Shown here: in pieces, positions 55,987 through 64,000 of the stretch
Layout: the number at the start of each line of letters is the position of its first letter
Numbering within the stretch: position 1 is the stretch's first letter
From: Pezicula radicicola
Taxonomy: Eukaryota > Ascomycota > Leotiomycetes > Helotiales > Dermateaceae
DNA length: 64,000 nt
Assembly (NCBI GenBank): GCA_003008705.1
Contig: PDUO01000100.1
Location: 47,952-111,951, forward strand
Direction of reading: 5' to 3'
Translations under genes and position numbers: made by a program
Notes under the pieces: model-generated
Seen by the model: the letters and a program-made list of their open reading frames with translations, nothing else
Told to the model about the DNA's origin: nothing
Database searches by the model: none

Positions 55987-56389
55987 CTTGCAGGACGTGA
56001 CGTCCCAAAACTCTAACTTATTCTAAAGCGTGTGCAGCGTATACAATGCCGCTGCCCTCGTGCCGCCATCATCATCATTCTTCTGCTTGGCTTATTGATG
56101 GACGACGATCTCAGTACCTTCATTCATGTAATTAGTAAACTCGAACCATATCCTCTGTTAGCTAGAGAGGATCTCTCGTGCGTCGACGAGGTCTTGAATA
56201 TAAGCCACGCATTACTGCTTGATAGATGTTACATTAGCGTACTGTTCGGGCTTAGAGGGGAGCGTAAGCGTTTTAAAAGGGTGGATAAAGAACCAAATAC
56301 TAGTCAAAGGTAGTATGTGTCCTGTTGTATAAACTCTGCCACGAATCGTAGAGGTTCTATTCGATGTTATACATAGTTACTTACAAGGT

Positions 56390-56950
56390 ATTAGCCTTTT
56401 TAACGGCTATCTTAGATACAAGAAGTAATCTATTAAGCTCTTTGATAAGGGCGTCGATAATCGCGAGCACCTTCTCCCTAAATGCTGTATACCGTCGACA
56501 TTGCTCGGCACTAATCTACCCTTAGCTTTGGTTGAGCTCGAAGAGTAGTGTATAGATCGTCGTAGTTAGAATATTATAGGCTCTATATATATATCTCCTA
56601 TATGTATTAAAATTATCCTAGATCTTATTGGCGATCTCGATTACATCATTTAGCGGCACTAGAGCTTCTCTGAGACCGACCGGCGCCGGAATTTAGAACT
56701 ACTATTTCATTCGGATAGCGAGTACCTTCTGTTGAACCTCCCAGAACTTATCTCCTTGGGTTGAGATTACCTTACTAAGTTCTACGGTCCGGTCCCAAAC
56801 CGAGGCATCCGAGAGGGCCTCGAGTTGATGGGTCAGGCTCTCGATGGTGATGAGTGGGTGTAATTCGGTGCTAATTTCAGCGCCGTGTTGGATTAGACGA
56901 GAGGATGGTGTGCACAGGCCAAACCCGAATGTCGTCTCTGTAATGGCCAT
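56390..56950 (-). pseudogene. decayed protein related to the 57.3 kb plus-strand piece
   Basis: 56950-56702 reads MAITETTFGFGLCTPSSRLI to TVELSKVISTQGDKFWEVQQ. Further down, about 56520-56390 reads CRRYTAFREKVLAIIDALIK and ELNRLLLVSKIAVKKA, with TAA and TAG in between at positions that may have been Gln. The TVELSKVI..FWEVQQKVLAIRM segment resembles TVELTQVI..FFWSRYTLLATQM on the opposite strand at about 57380-57470. The product is unknown; helical. Confidence 0.4.
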
Positions 56951-56953
56951 ATA

Positions 56954-57520
56954 ATGGTTGGCGTACAGCCGGTCGGTAGCTACACTGGCCTATCTCGGCT
57001 CGATGCCGATCGTATAGAAGCTGCCGAGGACCAGATACAAGATGATGAGGGCGACAAAAGCCCATTAGAGACACGCGAGGAAGATGGAGAGCACGAAGAT
57101 ACTGAGGAGCCAGAAGATGGCCTGGACCATAAATGCTACAAGAGCTGCGATCCGAGGAAGCACGGCCGAGACGCTGGGACTGAAGTGCGCCTATCGCTCC
57201 CATACGTCTTGCATCCAGACACGCACTCCGGGGCTGATACGCTGCGGGAGGCGGGCTCGCAGCACTACGAGGGCTTGTTCCATGTACTGCCACTAGCGAT
57301 AGAGCGTACGATGGACCGTCTGTTGCATAGCTTGCGTTCGAGTCCGAGGAAGGGGAGGTTGGCGAAGATCAGGCAGTGGACCGTGGAACTCACGCAGGTT
57401 ATATTCCCCGGGCAGAGAGAGGCGCCATTCTTCTGGAGTAGGTATACGCTGTTAGCAACCCAGATGGCGGCGCAGAAATGGCACGAAAGGGCGCATAGTT
57501 GGAAGACGGAAGGGCCGTAG
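56954..57520 (+). CDS. unassigned 188-codon reading frame, paralogous tail
   Basis: The N-terminal half is acidic (DEGDKSPLETREEDGEHEDT) and the C-terminal half helical (RLAKIRQWTVELTQVIFPGQ). The latter resembles the minus-strand relic just upstream. The two are head to head from 56950, suggesting an inverted duplication. No family is recognised; it may be a relic. Confidence 0.35.
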   Translation: MVGVQPVGSYTGLSRLDADRIEAAEDQIQDDEGDKSPLETREEDGEHEDTEEPEDGLDHKCYKSCDPRKHGRDAGTEVRLSLPYVLHPDTHSGADTLREAGSQHYEGLFHVLPLAIERTMDRLLHSLRSSPRKGRLAKIRQWTVELTQVIFPGQREAPFFWSRYTLLATQMAAQKWHERAHSWKTEGP

Positions 57521-59033
57521 ATGTAATGACTTAAGGAAGAGGTGAGGATGTAGATGAGGGTGAATGCGAGGGGGAGGGAGGGGGGAGGGGGAGGGGGAGG
57601 TGAAAATAGAGATAAAGATAAAGTATAGGCTTACTTCTAAGAGTGACGGTATTACGATATACTTCGAGTTTAGTGCCTATATTAGTGCCTATTTTACTAG
57701 GTATATAATTTGATTTCCGACCCTATAATAAATTAATTCAAGAAAATGCTACCTTAGGTAGAATTGGATTCAAGAAATTATTGCATTCACAACTATTACA
57801 ACTATTCCAACCACCACCGGTAATGTTGGTGGTGGTGCAGCATCATCACCACGTTGTCGCAGAGCATCGAGACGCTGTCGAAGAGTTGGTCTTGGGAGGA
57901 GGCGTCGTGGGCTTGCTACTGTCACTTCTCTGCCTCCTTGACTGCCTCCTTCTCTTCCTCGTCCTGGCATATAATGGTGAAGATCCTTATCACCCCATTG
58001 CTGTGCCATTGCATTGCATTGCATGGTGTTGCAAGTGTACCTGTCCGTCTGCATTAGGATCTACGGGCGCAGAGGTTTCTTTGATGACGAGGAGGACGAT
58101 TGTTGGTTTGGCTTTGAGGAGTGGTGGCGAGTGTGGGCCGCTTTCAACCCTTCTTCTTTTTCTGTGTTCGCCTTTGTTCGGGATTTAGCGGATTTGGGAG
58201 GTTTGGATCGCGTTGTATAGGTACAGTACAAAGGTGAATTCCCGGATTCGCTAATTGAGGTGCTGTACGGTAGGGACCTGCTTCGGCAACGAACAGCCTG
58301 TACATCCTATTTTTTGAGAGCGCCTGGCCTGTACCGATCGCTGAAATTTTATTTCCGGGGCATCAGCTGCTGCGTACATGAATACAACATACCACGCGAT
58401 CATGCAGGGAGGCATTTAGGCACTATGTTGGTTATGTTTGATTATTTTTGATTAGTTTTTACTATCTTAATTCTGTTTTATATTTTGGATAATCTTGATT
58501 CTTTTTATTCGCACCGGCTGTACCACCAACAGTTCGCATAATGTACACGGTCTCTGCCCTTACTTACAAGTAAGAATACATAAAATAAATCCAGAGATAA
58601 TTGATTATAAGTACAACAGGCTTACGATTTGGAGGAGAAGGCTAAGAAAGCAGGAGGCCAAAGAAAAACGTATTAGAGATGTAGATCCCCGGCGGCTGCT
58701 AACAGACAGACATCCATCTATATATACTGACATATATACATCCATCTGTACATCTATATATCCCGTCCGTCTGCGAAGCATCGTACCTCCAGACAGACAG
58801 TTACTTCAGGTACAGTGTATGCATCATCCAGACAGACAGACAGGCAGGCAGACAGACAGGCAGACAGACAGATAGACACTTACTTTATCTTCAATTCTTC
58901 CTCTCCGGGACCGACTTTCTATCGTCGCTCGCCTTTACTCCCTCTCTTTCCTGCTGACTCCCATCTTCCCCTAGTTACAATCCTTCTTCTCGCCGGACAA
59001 CCTCGATCCATCCAGCCTCCACTATCCACCCAA
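57521..59033. other. repeat-rich spacer
   Basis: It contains a G-rich tract (57568-57602), a diverged copy of the dispersed repeat (57655-57740), (TGCAT) repeats near 58008 and (GACA/GGCA)n at 58832-58875. The frames at 57781-58220 have low-complexity hydrophobic composition and no support. Confidence 0.5.
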
Positions 59034-59640
59034 ATGTTGCCCGCAATCTCCTCCCTCCCGACAACCTCCCAAACACCACTCAGTCTGGCCCGGCCCGACA
59101 TCGACAACCTCAAGTCCTTCATGCGCTCGCCAGCCTTCCAGGCCTGGCTCCAACAGCAGAGCGCTAGCATCAGTGTGTTACAGCTCGTGGCATGCTCGCT
59201 CTGCACCAACCCAGCTCTCCGGGGAAGTTGGCCCAATACCTAGGCTGGCAGGACGAGTTGACCAACGCGGCCGTGAGAGACACGGTGCTGCCCAAGATTT
59301 TTAAGAAGATCGTGGCTCTTGCGCCCCTCCATCATCTCCAGCACCAACATCAATCACGCCGCCTACCACTAATCATCCTCGCTGTCGCTTCGGACCTCCT
59401 TCCCTCGCCAAGATGCGTGTGCAGCATTACCGCAAGACGAGTCAAAAGAGAAGAAAGAAGTCAAGAAGTAGATCTCCTTCTCCTTCTCGTCTTTATTCTC
59501 CTCATCCACGCCGACATCAAGAATCTAGACGGAAAATCCATAGTACCACTCCCACTACAACCAGAATCAAGAGAGACCGCGGCCCTTGCTACAAGTCCCG
59601 AAGTCAGTATAACTCAGCAACCGCAACTCTGTGCATAGAT
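59034..59640 (+). pseudogene. unassigned coding relic
   Basis: The ATG at 59034 opens SFMRSPAFQAWLQQQSASIS. After an intron-like GTGTGT..CCCAG stretch or a frame change, another frame reads KLAQYLGWQDELTNAAVRDT and VLPKIFKKIVALAP. The rest is low-complexity. A helical protein is plausible; no family is recognised. Confidence 0.3.
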
Positions 59641-59719
59641 CCTCAATATTGTTATCTACATCCAGACCGACCTCATATCTCTCCTGGTTATCCTTCTCCT
59701 ACTCTTCTCTATTATTTAC

Positions 59720-60231
59720 GTGATCCAAAGAAACCAGAGTCAAATTATTCTCGCATATAAGATCTTGGTATCCTCTCTCCTCCAACTTTGTGTCTGGCTT
59801 TTTAACCTATCAGATACCGTGCTAAGACCTATTATCGCCATTCCGTACATCGATGGCTCTCTACCAACAACGTTGCCCCCTTCTGAGCGAGGGGAGAAGG
59901 GCAGGATACGTTAGTGGGTTGGGCTGGCTACAGCATTTGTGTTTTCGATTGTTGTTATAGTCGTGGTGTGCCAAGTGTGGGGTCGACGTATTTTTGATGT
60001 AGTGATGGAGATGTGCGGATGGGCTCAAGAAAGAGCAAGGTAAGTCTCTAGGGAGCCTCGCTTGCTACCAGCATCAACTCTAACAAGCATGACTATAGTA
60101 AGCCCAAGAAGGAATTGCCTCGAGGAGAGTGGGGCCTGTGGGGTGGGGAAGCGTTGATAGATGGCTCTCCTTATGATCAGGACTATGATTCTCTTCCTCA
60201 GCATATTGACTTGAAGAATTCTACCACTTAG
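59720..60231 (+). pseudogene. two-span membrane protein with a single in-frame TAG
   Basis: One frame reads ILAYKILVSSLLQLCVWLF (span 1), a loop, then TAG at 59912-59914. It continues as WVGLATAFVFSIVVIVVVCQ (span 2) and WGRRIFDVVMEMCGWAQE. A 59-nt intron (GTAAGT..TATAG, 60040-60098) then joins in frame to PKKELPRGEWGLWGGEALID and a stop at 60231. Only the TAG breaks it. The family is unknown. Its start is unresolved because no ATG opens the frame at 59720. Confidence 0.4.
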
Positions 60232-60253
60232 CAAACGTAAGTTAAGCCTTCCG

Positions 60254-60685
60254 TTGTTTTCCTTTCCAGACGAAGAACACCTTCCTCTTCAATCAATCAA
60301 CTGGCTAACTTTGGGAATCTTCTCAAGACCAGAGACCGTCACCTCTTCAGCAGCTCCTAGGAAGATGTCCACGGATGCACTCTCCTTCCTAACATTACTA
60401 TCTCCACATCCACGATTCCCATTACGATCACGATCACCATTACTATTCCAAGAACCCCTCCTCAACCCCATCACCAGTACACAATCACCACCACAGAAAC
60501 AGCAAGATTTATATCAACATCAACCTCCTACTCAGTACAACAACAACAATAATAATGACAACATCAATAATAATAATCACCCAAATGTAATCCAAGGACA
60601 AAGAAGAGTGAGGATAATAATACTAGCACCCCATGAATCATCACCACCCCCCACACGCATCAACGCATTCCTACAAAAACCATGA
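60254..60685 (+). CDS. low-complexity Asn/Gln/Pro-rich reading frame
   Basis: A 143-codon frame with an Asn-rich run (AAC/AAT repeats, about 60538-60580). There is no domain. It could be an exon of the gene at 60880-62213 or a chance open frame. Confidence 0.25.
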   Translation: MFSFPDEEHLPLQSINWLTLGIFSRPETVTSSAAPRKMSTDALSFLTLLSPHPRFPLRSRSPLLFQEPLLNPITSTQSPPQKQQDLYQHQPPTQYNNNNNNDNINNNNHPNVIQGQRRVRIIILAPHESSPPPTRINAFLQKP

Positions 60686-60879
60686 TTCCAACATCCTCTT
60701 TCTCTCCCCTTTCCTCTTTATCTCCACCCCTCCTCTCCCCTCTAGCTCTCTTCTCCTTCTCCGTCACCATCTCCCTGCATCTCCCACAAGGAAAAAGAAG
60801 AAAAACAGGAAAAAGAAAGAGGCAATAAAACTAAAGGATCAAAGCCCCCCAAGAATAAGAATAAGTAGTAAGGTCTCAA

Positions 60880-62213
60880 GAGTGAGAACAAGAACGAGAT
60901 GGAGGAGAGCGAGGTAGATTAGTTAGGCATCCCAGATTTAAATCGGCGTGCAGAGAGGTCCGTCGAGGTTAATGATCTAAGGGCGCGGTTTATTGCTAAT
61001 GCTGATGCTTTGGCTTGTATTAAACTAGAGGTCGAAGCTGAGGTGGATTCGTGAGGGAGGGAGGGAGTTTAGGGGTTAGAGGGGTAGGTTAGGAACTAGG
61101 GTAAGAGGGAGGGATTAAATAGGATAGATCTGGTTTCTGGTTTCTTCTAGTATTTTCTTGGGATTTTTTTTTCCTCTTTAATTTTTAACTTCTTCTTTGG
61201 TTATCTTTCTTTAGTCTTCTTATCTTTTTTTTAAAAAAAAAAATTATTCTTTCTTTATTTATTCTTTAATTATTCTTTTAATTAATTATCTTTTAAAGTT
61301 ATTTATTTATAATTATAAGCAGCTGCTACAACCTCTACTTCTTGCTTCTCAGGCTTATCATACCCAGGCTCAAGCTTAGTCTTCTACATCTCCGAGCATT
61401 TCCAAGATTGCCTAAACTCAAATTCAAAACACGGATATAGAGGAGGAGACCAACGAGCGGAACAACATCATGGACACACATATAAGTACTCATACCCTTA
61501 ACATCTCCACACCTTCTCTACTATCTACCGAAGCCAAGCCAAACACAGACACAAACCGCCCAAAAGATCAAAACACAAATAAAAACAACCACACAAACAC
61601 AAGATCCGGCACTACTACTACCACCACTAGTACTAGTACTAAATCCCCCCAAAGGCAACAACAACGACAGTCACGCTTCCACCCCTATACCCAAAACATC
61701 CAAATCCTCCAAGAAGCCCAGCAGACAATCCACCAGATAACCTCGGCAATCCGGTCCTTAACCCAGAATACTCCCCAGCGCATCTCTCACCTAGACTCCT
61801 TAGCTCCTCCTCCTCCTCCTCCTTCTTCTTCACCCACGCCAGCGCCAACACCAACGCCAAACCCTATGTACGCTCCCCCTCCTCCTCCAGTCAGCATGCT
61901 CCAGAACACAATCCAAGCGCTCAACCGTTCCGCAGCAGCAATGCAGATCCTGAAGTGGGCGCGTGAGGAAAAACAGCGCTTGGTGGAGGAGGAGTTGGTA
62001 GGGAGGATTAGGGGGCTTGGTGGTAGTGATAGGGAGAGGAGGTTAGAGGAGATGAGGTTGTTGAGGCGGTTGGTTAAGGTGCAGGGGAGGAGGATAGAGG
62101 TATTGGTTCAGGGGTTGGAGGGGTGGATAGGATGGTGTTTGCCTCTTCTGCTTCGGCTTCTTAGATCGAGAGGGGAGGTAGGGGCTAGGGGGATGATAGA
62201 GAAGGAAACGTAG
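60880..62213 (+). pseudogene. coiled-coil, Pro-rich protein with Gln-type stops
   Basis: The upstream exon-like piece reads ENKNEMEESEVD, TAG (60920-60922), LGIPDLNRRAERSVEVNDLR and FIANADALACIKLEVEAE. After an AT-rich intron-like gap, another piece starting after TTATAAG reads QLLQPLLLASQAYHTQAQA, TAG (61377-61379), SSTSPSISKIA, TAA (61413-61415), TQIQNTDIEEETNERNNIMD. It then runs open to 62213, with a poly-Pro stretch and a helical end (REEKQRLVEEELVGRIRGLG). All three stops are at codons that could have been CAG or CAA. Function is unknown. Confidence 0.4.
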
Positions 62214-64000
62214 TTACTTTTCCTTTATAGAAGTTCCTTGCTTATTAGATTATTAATAAATCTTTATATCTAAGAGTTTTAAGGGTTTTTTTTACCTTTT
62301 ATACTTCTTTAATATTTTTAAGGGAGGTATAATAGGGATATTTAGAGGTTATTTCTTAAAGGAGTACTTAGGTGCCCTCCTATAGGTGCTTAAACTAGGT
62401 TTAAACTAGGCTTGAATAGGTTTAAAGGATTCTACTAGGTTAGAGTAGTTCGGAGCGGTTTAGAGCGGTTCGGACCGGTTCAGACCGTAGCTCGGAGCGG
62501 TTTAAAGTAGTTCGGACCGGTTCGGAACTAACTACTAAAGCCCCCTATAGCTATAGGGCCTTATAGGGCCTAACTTTAAGCCTAAATATCTAAGGAACTA
62601 CTAGTCCTATTTAGGTAATTCTTAGTATTATATAGTCTCTATATCTAATATAAGTATATATAGGTCTTAGTTTAATTTTATAGCTTATATAGAGCTTATA
62701 ATAAATAGATTAATAATAAGAAGTTTATAAACTTCTCTAAACCTAAGAATTAAGTATAGTTTATAAAACCTGTTTAATTAATTTAATATTTAAGGAACCT
62801 ATAGACCTGTTTAAGTAATTTTAATTATTATAAGATTATTATAATATATAGTATTATATTATTTAAAAAATATTTATTAATTACAACTTTTTATAGTTAT
62901 GTAATTAAACTCACTTAGCCTATAGCTCTATAAATAGTAAAACTAAAAAAGATCTAATAGAAGTTTTAGAAGTTTTACTAAAAACTACCCCTAGGGGACT
63001 ATTATAATTATACAACTAGTGCCTTATAGATAAAAGTCTTTAAGTAAATAATTAATCCTTACTAACCCCTAAACCAATCGGAGCGTCTAAAGGTTTTATG
63101 GACGCTACGCACAGGGTGGAACTAGCTCCGATCGGATCGGAGCTAGGCTCGAAACAACTTAGATCGGATCGAAGCCTATACTAAACTAGGCTAGAGCGGG
63201 CTTAGAGCCACTCGGAGCTACTCGAAGCCTCGTTCAAGCCTGGTTCAAGCGCCCTACCTATAGGCAGTACAGTATTTAATAAAATTAAAGAGTATAATTA
63301 TAAGTATTATTTATAAAATTATTAAAGTTATAATATAAGTTATAATTAATTTAAGAATTATAAAGGATTTTATTATATTAAATATTATAATTATATATTA
63401 ATAAGTTATTAATATTAAAGGTAATTTATATTAATTAATAGTTATACTAAGATAAAAGTATAAATATAGAAATTAAAATATTAAATATAAATATCTTTAA
63501 TTATAGAGAAGAGGTTTAATTTAATATTATAAATATTAGAAAATATTAAGTTATTTTTATAATATAATTAATAGCTTATAGTTTTATATTGAATTAAACT
63601 ATAAAAATAATTAAATTTAATTATTATTATTATAGATAATTACTTAGGTACTCTTCTATAGGTACTTAAACTAGGATTAAACTAGGCTTAAACTAAGCTT
63701 AAATAAGTCTAATAGATCCGAGTAGAATTAAGCCTAGCTTCTAGTAGTTTAGAGTAGATCCTAGTAATTTAAACTAATTTTAATCCTTAGAGCCCTAAGG
63801 CCCTCTATATCTATAGGGCCTTATAGGGTTTAACTTTAAGTATTAATATCTTAAGAACTACTAAACTTATTTAAGTAATTTTTACTAATATATAGTCTAT
63901 ATATATAATATAAGTATATATAGGTCTTAGTTTAATTTTATAGCTTATATAGAGCTTATAATAAATAGATTTATAATAAGAAGTTTATACTCTTCTTTGA
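62214..64000. repeat. AT-rich island with direct and inverted repeats
   Basis: About 350-bp direct repeats lie at 62365-62730 and 63641-63989, and the second runs to near the window edge. Both begin TACTTAGGT and end with AAGAAGTTTATA. A segment at 63090-63275 is an inverted relative of the start of the first copy (CCTATAGGT, GCTTRAACYAGGYTTRAAC). The first copy keeps GC-rich motifs (TTCGGAGCGGTT, GGTTCGGACCGGTTC) that are absent from the second. No coding sequence. Confidence 0.8.

Noticed and set aside
56877..57293. Minus-strand 138-codon frame
   Set aside because: Antisense to the acidic plus-strand frame at 56954; no independent support.
57781..58188. Plus-strand 135-codon hydrophobic frame
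   Set aside because: Three overlapping frames on both strands are equally open because of low-complexity composition. There is no splice or domain evidence.
1..64000. Reassigned genetic code (TAA/TAG read as Gln)
   Set aside because: Several genes (Ulp1-like, 39370, 40421, 4694) are intact under the standard code and use TAG, TAA or TGA as terminators. The decayed genes also have frameshifts and Trp-to-stop changes, so mutation is the simpler explanation.
1..64000. tRNA or rRNA genes
   Set aside because: No cloverleaf with a GGTTCRAnnCC arm in the right context was recognised. A tRNA scan was not possible here.

Overview
This window looks like nuclear DNA from a filamentous ascomycete (Pezizomycotina). 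The coding regions are split by short GT..AG introns of about 45-145 nt. The recognisable families are typical of such fungi: a Zn2Cys6 transcription factor, highly reducing polyketide synthase pieces, fungal protein kinase-like genes and a Ty3/gypsy element. Much of the DNA is decayed. Many otherwise coherent reading frames are cut by TAA or TAG where Gln (CAA/CAG) would fit, or by TAG/TGA where Trp (TGG) would fit. That is the pattern expected from C-to-T mutation (RIP-like). It is an accessory, repeat-rich stretch with a few intact-looking genes among relics. No rRNA, tRNA or CRISPR was recognised.

Layout. 0-2 kb: broken Zn2Cys6 regulator on the minus strand. 2.2-5.8 kb: two divergent, intact-looking genes of unknown function (468 and 340 codons after splicing). 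5.9-7.5 kb: AT-rich spacer. 7.5-10.5 kb: the best gene of the window, a four-exon, about 951-residue Ulp1-like (C48) cysteine protease. 11-17.9 kb: relics of a kinase-like protein, an F-box fragment, a membrane protein, a CCCH zinc-finger protein and a UDP-glucosyltransferase tail. 18.2-22.5 kb: a degenerate Ty3/gypsy element lacking the integrase core, joined directly to a VPS35 fragment. 24-37 kb: more relics (shugoshin-like tail, kinase tail, trypsin-like protease, membrane protein). 37.3 kb: the first exon of a polyketide synthase, cut off just inside the ketosynthase domain; an enoyl-reductase relic lies at 49.8-50.3 kb.

39.4-41.5 kb: two divergent intact genes. One belongs to a small coiled-coil family with decayed paralogues at 33.8 and 50.3 kb that share the same exon boundary. 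42.5-46.9 kb: a decayed transposase ORF back to back with a Gly/Arg-rich ORF, possibly two halves of one DNA transposon. The second ORF carries a 456-bp TA-flanked miniature inverted-repeat element placed exactly at an intron donor. 51.8-62.2 kb: several unknown genes or relics and a second miniature element with 79-bp inverted termini. 62.3-64 kb: very AT-rich DNA with long direct and inverted repeats that run off the window.

The genes do not form an obvious pathway. The common theme is transposon invasion, mutation and fragmentation of duplicated genes. The protease, the coiled-coil family and the divergent transposon pair are the most interesting content.
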